A stretch of DNA of 45,726 bases, taken from assembly GCF_014199685.1 (NCBI RefSeq), contig NZ_JACHNZ010000032.1, positions 1 to 45,726 on the forward strand, written 5' to 3'. The stretch's first letter is position 1. Each line of letters begins with the position of its first letter. The notes beneath the pieces are model-generated. The model was not told where the DNA came from. It saw only the letters and a list, made by a program, of their open reading frames with translations, and made no database searches. Positions 11,014-20,820 of this stretch are shown here, piece by piece. A program made the position numbers and the translations under genes. The DNA comes from Sphingosinicella soli. GTDB lineage: Bacteria > Pseudomonadota > Alphaproteobacteria > Sphingomonadales > Sphingomonadaceae.

Positions 11014-12165
11014 TCAGAATGTATCCGCGCAGTGTTTCAGCGTATCCGCGAAGGCCTGCTGCGCCGCCGTCGCCCGCCAGCCGACGCGCGTTGTCATGCC
11101 GATCGTGCGCTTGAAGCCCGGCGGCGTATCGCAGAGCCTCACCAACCAGCCCGCTTCCAGCTCGACCGCGACCTGATCGCGCGACAGCAGCGTCAGAAAA
11201 TCGCTTTCCAGCAGAATCTGCCGGATCGTCATCACCGATCCGCATTCCACCGGCACCTCCGGCACGGCAATGCCCGCCTCGCGGAACATCCTTTCCCACT
11301 GCGTGCGCAGCGGCGTTCCCGGCGCGGCGATCGTCCAGGGATAGCGGGCGAGCGCTTCGATATCCGGCCGCTTCGCCTTCGTCAGCGGATGATCGGCGCG
11401 CGACACCACGATCGGATGGTCGTCGAACAGCGCCGTCTGCGCCACGTCGCCGCCGGGTTCGGGTTCGCGCAGCGCGCCGACGATCAGATCGAGTTCGCCG
11501 TCGCGCAGCGGCTCGATCAGTTCGGTATGCGATCCTTCGATGATCGCGACGGTGATGCCGGGGTGGGCGCGGTGGAACAGCGCGATGGCGCTCGGCAGCA
11601 GCCGCGCGCGCGACAGCGGCATGGCACCGATCGCGATGCGTCCGCTTTCGCGGCCATGCAGCGCGTCCAGTTCCGAAAGTGCGGCAACGAGTTCGGTGCG
11701 CGCCAGCCGGAATGCGCGGACGGTGCGTTTGCCCGCCGCCGTCAACACGACGCTGCGTCCCCGCCGCTCGACGAGCGTGCGCTTCAGCGCCAACGACAGG
11801 TCATGGACGGCGCGGTGCAGCGTAGGTTCGGCGAGCCCCGTCGCAAGGCGCGCCCCCGCGTAGCCGCCGCTTTCCGCCACCGCGAGCAGCGCGCGAAACT
11901 GCGCCATCGTCACGCGCGGCGACGCGATATGCGCCAGCGCCGCATCGGCGCGCGCCGCGAGCAGATGGCCGGCCGTGGTCGGTAGCATGCCCGAAGGAAT
12001 GCGGTCGAACAGGCTCAGCCCCAGCCGCGCCTCCAGCCGCGCCAGCGCCTCGGTGATTGCGGGCTGCGTCAGGCCGATGCTGCGCGCCGCCGCCGAAATG
12101 CTGCCCGCGCGGGTAACGATCGCGTGCGCGCGCAGATGACGAAGATTGAAGTCCTGGTATTGCAT
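11014..12165 (-). CDS. ligR: LysR-family regulator with two tandem HTH domains (probable LigR)
   Basis: A 383-residue LysR-type transcriptional regulator, about 80 residues longer than a usual LysR protein. The extra length is explained by a second DNA-binding domain. HTH 1 spans about residues 7-66 (GSISAAARSIGLTQPAITEA, ending LPTTAG). A second LysR-like HTH spans about 87-147 (AQFRALLAVAESGGYAGARL, ending VLTAAGKR). The effector domain begins near residue 176 (RIAIGAMPLSRARLLPSAI). It lies divergent from ligK and just upstream of the DUF1932-ligJABC operon on the same strand, the expected place for LigR, which in SYK-6 activates both lig operons with protocatechuate-pathway ligands. The symbol rests on position; a different LysR protein is possible. 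Confidence 0.8.
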   Translation of the reverse strand: MQYQDFNLRHLRAHAIVTRAGSISAAARSIGLTQPAITEALARLEARLGLSLFDRIPSGMLPTTAGHLLAARADAALAHIASPRVTMAQFRALLAVAESGGYAGARLATGLAEPTLHRAVHDLSLALKRTLVERRGRSVVLTAAGKRTVRAFRLARTELVAALSELDALHGRESGRIAIGAMPLSRARLLPSAIALFHRAHPGITVAIIEGSHTELIEPLRDGELDLIVGALREPEPGGDVAQTALFDDHPIVVSRADHPLTKAKRPDIEALARYPWTIAAPGTPLRTQWERMFREAGIAVPEVPVECGSVMTIRQILLESDFLTLLSRDQVAVELEAGWLVRLCDTPPGFKRTIGMTTRVGWRATAAQQAFADTLKHCADTF

Positions 12166-12203
12166 GCAATCATGATTAGCATCAGCCTATGGCGGGCGCA
12201 TAG
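12164..12203. promoter_or_regulatory. Candidate operator region between the LysR gene and ligK
   Basis: Two dyads lie side by side at the start of the 98-base divergent spacer. The first, at 12164-12182, has arms ATGCAATC and GATTAGCAT around an AT centre and overlaps the regulator's own start codon. The second, at 12187-12203, is a perfect CTATG-N7-CATAG. LysR proteins typically bind such paired dyads and repress themselves, which fits overlap with the start codon. A small CCGCC-TTGC-GGCGG hairpin at 12214-12227 follows in the ligK leader. Confidence 0.45.
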
Positions 12204-12263
12204 TTCCGAATTGCCGCCTTGCGGCGGTGGGCGCATGCCGTTTCTCTCACTATGGAGGGGCCT

Positions 12264-12930
12264 ATGTCCGCTATCGTCGTCCAGTCCGTCGCGCGCGCCG
12301 ACGCCGCCGTGATAGACGGCCTCGCGCGCTGCGGCGTCGCCACGGTGCACGAGGCGCAGGGCCGCACGGGGCTTCTCGGCAGCGGTCTGCGGCCGATCTA
12401 CGCGGGCGCGCGCATTGCAGGGTCGGCGGTGACGATCTCCGCGCCGCCCGGCGACAACTGGATGGTGCATGTCGCGATCGAACAGCTGCGCCCCGGCGAC
12501 ATTCTCGTGCTCGCGCCGACCAGCCCCTGCGAAGACGGCTATTTCGGCGATCTGCTGGCAACCTCGGCGATCGCGCGCGGCTGCCGGGGCCTCGTCATCG
12601 ATGCGGGCGTGCGCGATGTGCGCGATCTCACCGAAATGGGCTTCCCGGTCTGGTCGAAGGCGGTGTTCGCGCAGGGCACGGTGAAGGCGACGCTCGGCTC
12701 GGTGAACGTGCCCGTCGTTTGCGCCGGCGCGGCGATCATGCCCGGAGACGTGATCGTTGCGGACGACGACGGCGTCTGCGTCGTGCCGCGCGCGTCCGCC
12801 GCCGAAACGCTTGCGAAGGCGCAGGCGCGCGAGGCTGCCGAGATCGCCAAGCGCGAGCGCCTTGCCGCAGGCGAGCTCGGCCTCGATATCTATGCCATGC
12901 GCGAAAAGCTCGTGGCGATGGGCCTCAAAT

Positions 12931-12938
<8 letters not shown>
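12264..12938 (+). CDS. ligK: 4-carboxy-4-hydroxy-2-oxoadipate aldolase
   Basis: A 224-residue class II aldolase of the RraA-like/HMG-CHA aldolase family. It splits 4-carboxy-4-hydroxy-2-oxoadipate to pyruvate and oxaloacetate, the last step of the 4,5-cleavage pathway. Characteristic residues are in [12 protein letters not shown] (Asp113, Arg117, Asp118), with [11 protein letters not shown] and [12 protein letters not shown] upstream. The ATG at 12264 has GGAGGGG (12254-12260) four bases upstream; earlier ATGs in the frame give no recognisable protein. It is the first gene of the rightward operon and overlaps ligU by eight bases. Confidence 0.95.
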
Positions 12939-14852
<1,914 letters not shown>

Positions 14853-14909
14853 CAGCTCGCCTCCGGCTCCGCGCCATGCCATAGACCGCGCTCTGAAGGA
14901 GTGAGCGCA

Positions 14910-16061
14910 ATGGATGCAGAGACGTTCGAGCTGTTCCGCTCGACCATCCGCCGTTTCGTCGACGAACGCCTGATCCCGGCGGAGGATGCGGTCGAAGAGG
15001 CTGACGCCGTTCCCGATGCGATCGTGAACGAAATGCGCGAGATGGGCCTGTTCGGCATTTCCGTCCCCGAGGACTACGGCGGGCTCGGCTGCACCATGTC
15101 CGAGGAAGCCGCACTCATCCGCGAGCTGACACGCGCCTCCGTCGTGTTCCGTTCGGTGATCGGCACCACGCTCGGCATCGGCAGCCAGGGTATCGTCATC
15201 GACGGCACGGAGGCGCAGAAACGCGAATGGCTGCCGAAGTTCGCAAGCGGAGAGGCGATCGCGAGCTTCTGCCTCACCGAGCCCGAGGCAGGCTCCGATG
15301 CCGCCTCGCTGCGAACAGCCGCCGTGCGCGACGGCGACACCTACCGCATCACCGGCACCAAGCGCTACATCACCAACGCGACGCGCGCGAACGTCTTCAC
15401 GCTGATGGCGCGCACCGAGCCGGTGAAGGGCGCAGCGGGCATTTCCGCGTTCATCCTTCCCGCCGATACGCCGGGTATCACGCTCGGCAAGCCCGACAGG
15501 AAAATGGGCCAGAAAGGCTCGGTGACGACCGACGTGATCCTCGACGATGTCGTGGTTCCGGCGGCGAACATCATCGGCGGCGTGCCGGGGCGCGGTTTCA
15601 AAACCGCGATGAAGGTGCTGGATCGCGGCCGCATCCACATTTCCGCCGTCGCGCTCGGCATGTGCGACAGGCTCATCGCCATGAGTCTCGCCTACGCGAT
15701 GGAGCGGACGCAATTCGGAGAGCGCATCGCGAACTTCCAGCTCGTGCAAGGCATGCTCGCCGACATGAAGGTGGACATGCTCACCACGGAAGCCCTGATG
15801 CAATCGGTCGCCGCGAAGTTCGATGCAGGCGAGGCGGTGAGCCTCGAATGTTCGGCGCTCAAGCTCCACGCTTCCGAAGCCGTCGGCCGCATCGCCGACC
15901 GCGCCGTGCAGATTCACGGCGGTGCGGGCTACATGGCCGAATACAAGGTCGAACGCTTCTACCGCGACGTCCGCCTGCTCCGCATCTACGAGGGCACCTC
16001 GCAGATCCAGCAGACGATCATAGCGCGGCAGATGATGCGGAAGGCCGAAGCCGCCGGTTAG
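14910..16061 (+). CDS. Acyl-CoA dehydrogenase
   Basis: A 383-residue FAD-dependent acyl-CoA dehydrogenase of normal family length. The N-terminal helical domain contains LFGISVPEDYGGLG; the FAD-binding signature is FCLTEPEAGSDAAS; the second flavin motif is TKRYITNATRAN; the C-terminal domain has MERTQFGERIANFQLVQ and QIHGGAGYMAEY. The catalytic glutamate is in IYEGTSQIQ (Glu361). ATG 14910 is chosen over the GTG at 14901 because AAGGAG (14896-14901) is spaced eight bases from it. The gene follows ligI on the same strand, but no step of the lig pathway uses a CoA thioester, so it may serve a side-chain shortening route feeding protocatechuate or a neighbouring pathway. Its TAG overlaps the TAA of the next, opposite gene. 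Confidence 0.92.
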   Translation: MDAETFELFRSTIRRFVDERLIPAEDAVEEADAVPDAIVNEMREMGLFGISVPEDYGGLGCTMSEEAALIRELTRASVVFRSVIGTTLGIGSQGIVIDGTEAQKREWLPKFASGEAIASFCLTEPEAGSDAASLRTAAVRDGDTYRITGTKRYITNATRANVFTLMARTEPVKGAAGISAFILPADTPGITLGKPDRKMGQKGSVTTDVILDDVVVPAANIIGGVPGRGFKTAMKVLDRGRIHISAVALGMCDRLIAMSLAYAMERTQFGERIANFQLVQGMLADMKVDMLTTEALMQSVAAKFDAGEAVSLECSALKLHASEAVGRIADRAVQIHGGAGYMAEYKVERFYRDVRLLRIYEGTSQIQQTIIARQMMRKAEAAG

Positions 16062-17293
16062 CCCAATCTGTTCATCAGCGGCACCGCAACCGCGCGCATG
16101 AACCAGGGCAGCATTTTGTGGCCGGGCAGCGCCGCCGGGTCGAGGATCGGCAGCGCAAGATCATCCTCTGGGGTGCCGCCGATCATTGCGGCGGCCTCGC
16201 GCGCGGCTGCGATGCCGAGCGTAAGTCCGAAGCCGTTGCAACCGGCAAGCGCGTGGAGAGTGTCGCCGAGACGGAAGAGTCGCGGCAGGCCATCGGGGGT
16301 CACGCCGATCGTGCCCGATGAAAGGCTTTCGAAGCGCGGCGCGAACTGCGGATAGGTTCGGGCCAGGCGACGCTCGGCGGGTCTCGCGGCGGCGGGCAAT
16401 GCGGGGTGCCGGGTTTCCGAAAGCGCGCTGACGACAAGGCGCTGTTCGGCGTCCGTCGCGGGCGAGAAAATCGCCGGATCATCGAGATCGATGAAGGCGT
16501 GCGTTCCCGGCATCGGCGAAACGGAAAGCGGCGCGGTTGCGGCGATGCTGCATCCCACCGGATAGACGGTCCCTGCCATCTCAGGAAAGAGCGGCGCGCT
16601 CGCGCCCGTCGCCAGCAGAACATGGGCTGCATCGATGTGTCCGCGCGGCGTGCGCACGCGCCACGCATGCCCGTGTCGTTCAATTGCGGTTGCGGGTGTT
16701 TCGCCATGGATGGACCCGCCGCCGGCCCTCACGAATGCCGCAAGTCCGAGCACGAATTTCAGAGGGTGCAGCGTGCCGCCCTCGGGCAGCAGGATGCCGC
16801 CTGCATAACGATCGGTGCCGACCCGGCTTGCGGTTTCGTCGGCATCCAGCGCGGTAAAAACTCCCCCGTACCGTTCCCACGCGGCGAATTTCGTCCGCGC
16901 GCGGTCGAGGCTTGCGGCGGTGCGGGAGACGCAGAGATAGCCGGGCCTCAGGTCGCAGGCGATGGCGGCGGTGAAATCCCCAAGCGTCCGGCCGGAACCC
17001 GCAACGCGCCGGTTCCATCGTTCGCCGCGCACTGGCCCCAGCGCCTTCATCACGTCGTCGGGGTTTTTCTTGCTGCCGAGCATCATCGGGGCGAAATGCC
17101 CGGCGTTGCGGCCGGAGGCGCCGCTGCCGGGCGCGGCGGCATCGACCACGACGACCGATACGCCGCGTGCGAGGAGGTCGAGCGCGGCGACGAGCCCGGA
17201 GTATCCGGCGCCGATGATGGCGACGTCGGCTGCCGTGTTCGTTTCGAGCCGTTCGAAACGGGGCGCGTTTTCTATCGTCCAGACGTCCGGCAA
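16058..17293 (-). CDS. FAD-dependent oxidoreductase, D-amino-acid-oxidase/PuuB-like (TTG start)
   Basis: About 411 residues of the DAO superfamily, resembling gamma-glutamylputrescine oxidase and related amine or N-methyl-amino-acid oxidases. The dinucleotide-binding motif is VAIIGAGYSGLVAALDLL (GxGxxG at 28-33), followed by APGSGASGRNAGHF, VLLATGASAP and the C-terminal flavin motif ALAGCNGFGLTLGIAAARE. No ATG fits the conserved N-terminus; the TTG at 17293-17291, with GGGAG about nine bases upstream and only four bases after the preceding stop, is the likely start. It is the last gene of the leftward Rieske operon. The family is secure; the substrate is unknown but is likely to carry an amine. 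Confidence 0.88.
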   Translation of the reverse strand: MPDVWTIENAPRFERLETNTAADVAIIGAGYSGLVAALDLLARGVSVVVVDAAAPGSGASGRNAGHFAPMMLGSKKNPDDVMKALGPVRGERWNRRVAGSGRTLGDFTAAIACDLRPGYLCVSRTAASLDRARTKFAAWERYGGVFTALDADETASRVGTDRYAGGILLPEGGTLHPLKFVLGLAAFVRAGGGSIHGETPATAIERHGHAWRVRTPRGHIDAAHVLLATGASAPLFPEMAGTVYPVGCSIAATAPLSVSPMPGTHAFIDLDDPAIFSPATDAEQRLVVSALSETRHPALPAAARPAERRLARTYPQFAPRFESLSSGTIGVTPDGLPRLFRLGDTLHALAGCNGFGLTLGIAAAREAAAMIGGTPEDDLALPILDPAALPGHKMLPWFMRAVAVPLMNRLG

Positions 17294-17297
17294 GCGC

Positions 17298-17735
17298 TCA
17301 GGCTCCCGGGGCGAAGCGCGCCGAAACGACGCGCAGCACATGGTCGATGTTCGCCTGGATTGCGGCGCGCACGTCGGCCGGTTCGATGAGCGGGTCCGCG
17401 CGGGCTTCCCATGTCAGGACGCAGGCGTCCCCGTCCGGCGTCACGCTTGCGGTTCCGACATAATTGTCGAAGGGCAGGGGACCGCGCGCGATGATGCGAT
17501 AGGTGTAGGACCGCGCCGCGCGATTGTAGCGGACGATGGCTTCGGTGACGACCGCGCCGCCGGGCAGGAACAGCCTGCGGATCGCGCCTTCCCCGTCCCC
17601 GTCGACCTCCAGCCGCTCGACCACGCCCTCCATGATCGCCATGCTGCGGAGATCGCCGATCAGCCCCCACACGGTGTCTGCGTCCGCTGCAACGCGAACC
17701 TTGCCGCTACAGGCGATGCTGTGGCCTCCGGTCAT
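17298..17735 (-). CDS. SRPBCC-family protein
   Basis: A 145-residue START/Bet v1-like fold protein. The pattern VAADADTVWGLIGDLRSMAIM...VVERLEVDGDGEGAIRRLFLPGG is that of the polyketide-cyclase/SRPBCC superfamily, which binds hydrophobic ligands in a cavity and may act as an enzyme or carrier. ATG 17735 overlaps the stop of the Rid-family gene (ATGA at 17732-17735); an upstream ATG at 17777 would overlap that gene further and is less likely. A second SRPBCC protein lies in the opposite arm of this locus (22566-23012), so the pathway appears to use two such proteins. Confidence 0.85.
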   Translation of the reverse strand: MTGGHSIACSGKVRVAADADTVWGLIGDLRSMAIMEGVVERLEVDGDGEGAIRRLFLPGGAVVTEAIVRYNRAARSYTYRIIARGPLPFDNYVGTASVTPDGDACVLTWEARADPLIEPADVRAAIQANIDHVLRVVSARFAPGA

Positions 17736-18130
17736 GGTGTCGGCAGCGCCGCCGTGATTTCGATCTCGATCATGCATTCGGGGAACGCCAGCCTGCGCAC
17801 TTCCACCGCCGTTGTGGCGGGGAGATCGAGCCCCCCATAGCGGGCTATCCGCGCGCCGTTCGCGGCGATGAAGGCGTCCATGTCGGTAACGTAGATGTTC
17901 TCCTTCACCACGTTCGCCATCGTCGCGCCGAAGGCATCGAGCGTGCGCGTTATGCCCGCGTACACGCTGCCGATCTGCGCGGCCATGTCGCCGGGAAATT
18001 CCGGCGCGAACGCATCATCGACGCTGAGCGAGCCGGAGATGTGGAGCGTGCCGCCGCTCCGCACCGCCTGCGCGTAGCCGAACGCCTTCTCGCCTTCGGG
18101 ACGCAGGTGAAATGTCTGCCTGTCGATCAT
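17732..18130 (-). CDS. Rid-family (YjgF/YER057c/UK114) protein lacking the RidA catalytic Arg
   Basis: A 132-residue Rid-family protein with the usual fold marks: SGSLSVD, QIGSVYAGITRTLDAFGATMANVVKENIYV and EVRRLAFPECMIEIEITA. True RidA imine deaminases have a P-A-R-S/T segment whose arginine (Arg105 in E. coli) is essential. Here the matching stretch is LPATTAVEV, with Thr106 in its place. By established knowledge, Rid proteins without this arginine (Rid4-Rid7 groups) do not show RidA-type imine deamination and occur in catabolic operons with unknown roles. It lies between the TonB receptor and the SRPBCC gene in one operon. Confidence 0.9.
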   Translation of the reverse strand: MIDRQTFHLRPEGEKAFGYAQAVRSGGTLHISGSLSVDDAFAPEFPGDMAAQIGSVYAGITRTLDAFGATMANVVKENIYVTDMDAFIAANGARIARYGGLDLPATTAVEVRRLAFPECMIEIEITAALPTP

Positions 18131-18143
18131 GCCGGAGCCCTTT

Positions 18144-20327
18144 TCAGAATTTCACCCGCGCTTCGACGCCGAACGTCCGGCCTGGATCGGGCTGGATGGC
18201 GTCGCTGCCCAGCGGCACCAGCCCGGCGGCGAAGATGTAGCGCGAGAAGGCCGATGTCGCATAGTGCGTCTTGAACAGGTTCCTGCCGAACACGGTGAGC
18301 CCCCAGCGTTCGCCTTCAACGCCGATCTGCGCATCGACCGTCGAATAGGCCTTCTGGAACAGATAGGCGTCGGGTGTGGCGGGAAGCTGGAAATCCTGGA
18401 AGGACTGGCGACCCTTTGCGTTGAAATCCACCCGCGCCCGCGCGGCCATGTCGTCGGACAGGTCGAGCGTGTACTGCGCGCCGAGGTTCAGCGTGTACTT
18501 CGGCGCGTTCGGCAGCTGCTGGCCGACATAGGCGTCGGTTGTGCCGTCGAAATCCTTGATCTTGGTGTCGATGTAGCCGAACGCGGCATTGAGATCCAAG
18601 CCCTTCACCGGGCGCGCGGCAAGCTCGAACTCGAAGCCCTTGATCGCCGCCTTGCGCGCGTTCAGCGAGCCTTGCGTGAATGTGGCGGCATCGAGCTGGA
18701 AGATCTGCGGATTGAGATGCTGGGTATAGAAGGCCGCGACGTTCAGGATCACGCGCCGGTCGAGCCAAGAGGTCTTGGTGCCGATCTCGTAATTGCGCGA
18801 GGTTTCCTTGCCGATGACGCGCGGGAAGGCGGCACCTGCGGCGATCGGGTTGAAGCTGCCGCTCTTGAACCCCTGCGAATAGGTCGCATACAGCGTCAGC
18901 TCATCCGACGGCTTGTAGGCGAGCGAAACCTTCGGCTGCAGTTTCGAGAACGTCGCCTTGTCGGTCGCTGACGCCAGATAATCGTCCTGCTTCGCCTCGT
19001 TGGTATCGTAGCGCAGCGCCGCCGTCAGTTCGAGTGTGTCGAGAAGGTCGTAGTTCAGCTGTCCGAACACGGCATACTGGTTGAAGGTGAGCCGCGTGTC
19101 GGCGAGCGTCGCGTCGATGATGAGGCCCGAGGATTCAAATCCGTCGGGCGTGATGCAGGTGCCTGCGAAAAGGCAGGCATCGAGCGAGGCGAGCGTTGTC
19201 ACATCGCGCTTCGAATGCTGGTAATAGGCGCCCAGAATGTAGCGCAGCCGCTGCGCGCCCGGTGACGTCAGGCGAAGCTCCTGGCTCCAGCTTTCCGTCA
19301 CGCGAAGCTGCCGGGTAAACGGCACCAGCGGAAACGGCGAGATGTCGAGATCCTCGCTGAAATCGACGTCGATCTTGTCCCACGCGGTGATCGACGTGAA
19401 CGTGCCGATCGACGTGTCGTAATTCAGCGACATCGAGAGATCGGTGACGGTGCGGTCGGTCGAGGAGGGGCCGTCGAGATTGGGGCGGACCGCCGCCATC
19501 TCTTCGGTGATCTCGCCGCCCGTCGTGCCGAGCACGTCGACAAGGCTGAACCACAGGGCGCCGCCCTTTTCATCCATGTGCGCGGCGCGCAGATCGATGC
19601 TGAAATCATCCGTCGGCTCGATGATGATACGGCCCGAAACGCGCGTCTGGCGATTGCGGTCGAGCGTGCGGCCGTCGAAATCGTTCTTGATCGTGCCGTT
19701 GCCGTCGCGGTGCGAAACCGTGACGCGCGCGAGCACGAGGTCGGGCACGATCGGGCCGCTTACCGCGCCGAACACGCGCCATGCGTCGCCCGTGCCGTAG
19801 CTCAGTTTCGCTTCGCCCTCGAAGGTGTTGGTCGGGCGTTTCGTGGTGATGTTGATTGCGCCGGCGATGGCGCCCTTGCCGTAGAGCGCGCCCTGCGGGC
19901 CTTTCAGCACCTCCAGCCGCTCCACATCGGTCAGGTCCATCGTGAAGGCGTCGGCATCGGGCAGGATCACGCCGTCCACCGAAAACGCCACCGCCGCCGC
20001 CTGGTTGCGGTTGGAGCCGAGCCCGCGGATCGAGATGTTGTTGGTCGCCGTGTCCTGATCGTTGGTGATGTTGACGTTGGGCGTTACGGCCAGAAAGTCG
20101 TCGATCCGCTCAAGCCGCCGCTCCTCGATCACGCTGGCTGAAAACGCCGTCACCGTGTCGGGAACCTGCTGCAGATTCTCCTCGCGCTTGCGCGCCGTCA
20201 CGATGATGTCTTCGAAACCGCCGCTGCTTGCGCCCGGATTTTCCTGCGCGATCGCGGTGCCGCAAAGCGCCGAAGCTGCGGTCGATACCATCAATGCGAA
20301 ACCGCATGTGTTCTTGAATCTGCTCAT
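18144..20327 (-). CDS. TonB-dependent outer-membrane receptor
   Basis: A 727-residue receptor with a signal peptide (cleavage near residue 27, AIAQ). A TonB-box-like stretch DIIVTARKREENLQQVP is followed by the plug domain (SIRGLGSNRNQAAAVAFSVDGV, VLKGPQGALYGKGAIAGAIN) and a 22-strand-type barrel ending in the aromatic C-terminus (GVEARVKF). It belongs to the large sphingomonad group that imports aromatic or other carbon compounds as well as siderophores. Its place in the Rieske operon, between the SnoaL-like and Rid genes, argues that it imports that pathway's substrate. The upstream GGGGAAC serves as ribosome-binding site. Confidence 0.93.
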   Translation of the reverse strand: MSRFKNTCGFALMVSTAASALCGTAIAQENPGASSGGFEDIIVTARKREENLQQVPDTVTAFSASVIEERRLERIDDFLAVTPNVNITNDQDTATNNISIRGLGSNRNQAAAVAFSVDGVILPDADAFTMDLTDVERLEVLKGPQGALYGKGAIAGAINITTKRPTNTFEGEAKLSYGTGDAWRVFGAVSGPIVPDLVLARVTVSHRDGNGTIKNDFDGRTLDRNRQTRVSGRIIIEPTDDFSIDLRAAHMDEKGGALWFSLVDVLGTTGGEITEEMAAVRPNLDGPSSTDRTVTDLSMSLNYDTSIGTFTSITAWDKIDVDFSEDLDISPFPLVPFTRQLRVTESWSQELRLTSPGAQRLRYILGAYYQHSKRDVTTLASLDACLFAGTCITPDGFESSGLIIDATLADTRLTFNQYAVFGQLNYDLLDTLELTAALRYDTNEAKQDDYLASATDKATFSKLQPKVSLAYKPSDELTLYATYSQGFKSGSFNPIAAGAAFPRVIGKETSRNYEIGTKTSWLDRRVILNVAAFYTQHLNPQIFQLDAATFTQGSLNARKAAIKGFEFELAARPVKGLDLNAAFGYIDTKIKDFDGTTDAYVGQQLPNAPKYTLNLGAQYTLDLSDDMAARARVDFNAKGRQSFQDFQLPATPDAYLFQKAYSTVDAQIGVEGERWGLTVFGRNLFKTHYATSAFSRYIFAAGLVPLGSDAIQPDPGRTFGVEARVKF

Positions 20328-20364
20328 GATGTTCCCCTCTGCTCCCTGTAATGTGACGGCCTGT

Positions 20365-20805
20365 TCAGATCAGGCTCGCCGGTAGTGTTTTCCCGTCGGC
20401 TTCATTGTCCCATATCGCGCCCAGGATGACCCAGCGGCCTTCGTGGCGAACGATGTGGGCGAAGGTCACGCCCTTGCGCGTTTCGCCGTTCATCTTGGCG
20501 ATGAAGCTGCTGCGCACGCCCGCGACGTTGCCGAAGGCCTCCACATGCCGTGCGATCTCGATCTCGCTGAAATCGGCAAGCGCCCCGGATTGGCGCTGCG
20601 CGTCCATCGCGGCGACGAAGGCTTCGACGGCAATCGGGCTTGCGGCCCCGGAACTGAGCGCGGCAAGCGTTGCGTCCGGGTGGCAGCAGGCGCGGAACGT
20701 GTCCCAGTCCGGCGCTTTCTCGGCATTCCAGCCGACCGCATCGTAAAGGCGCGGGCAGAGCGCCAGGATCTCGTCAAGGTCCGTGTTCGTGATATCGCCA
20801 GACAT
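20365..20805 (-). CDS. SnoaL-like (NTF2-fold) protein
   Basis: A 146-residue protein of the nuclear-transport-factor-2-like superfamily: DWDTFRACCHPDATLAAL, SEIEIARHVEAFGNVAGVRSSF and KGVTFAHIVRHEGRWVILGAIWDNE match the cone-shaped fold. Members are cyclases, dehydratases or the beta subunits of ring-hydroxylating dioxygenases. It starts after a good ribosome-binding site (GGAGAGAC) and follows the Rieske gene by 15 bases, so the two are co-transcribed. It could be a small partner of the oxygenase or act on its product; the sequence does not decide. Confidence 0.8.
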   Translation of the reverse strand: MSGDITNTDLDEILALCPRLYDAVGWNAEKAPDWDTFRACCHPDATLAALSSGAASPIAVEAFVAAMDAQRQSGALADFSEIEIARHVEAFGNVAGVRSSFIAKMNGETRKGVTFAHIVRHEGRWVILGAIWDNEADGKTLPASLI

Positions 20806-20820
20806 GATGTCTCTCCGTCG

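Noticed and set aside
17298-17777. Longer SRPBCC reading with ATG at 17777
   Set aside because: It would overlap the Rid gene by more than 40 bases, while ATG 17735 forms a normal ATGA junction and fits the family N-terminus.
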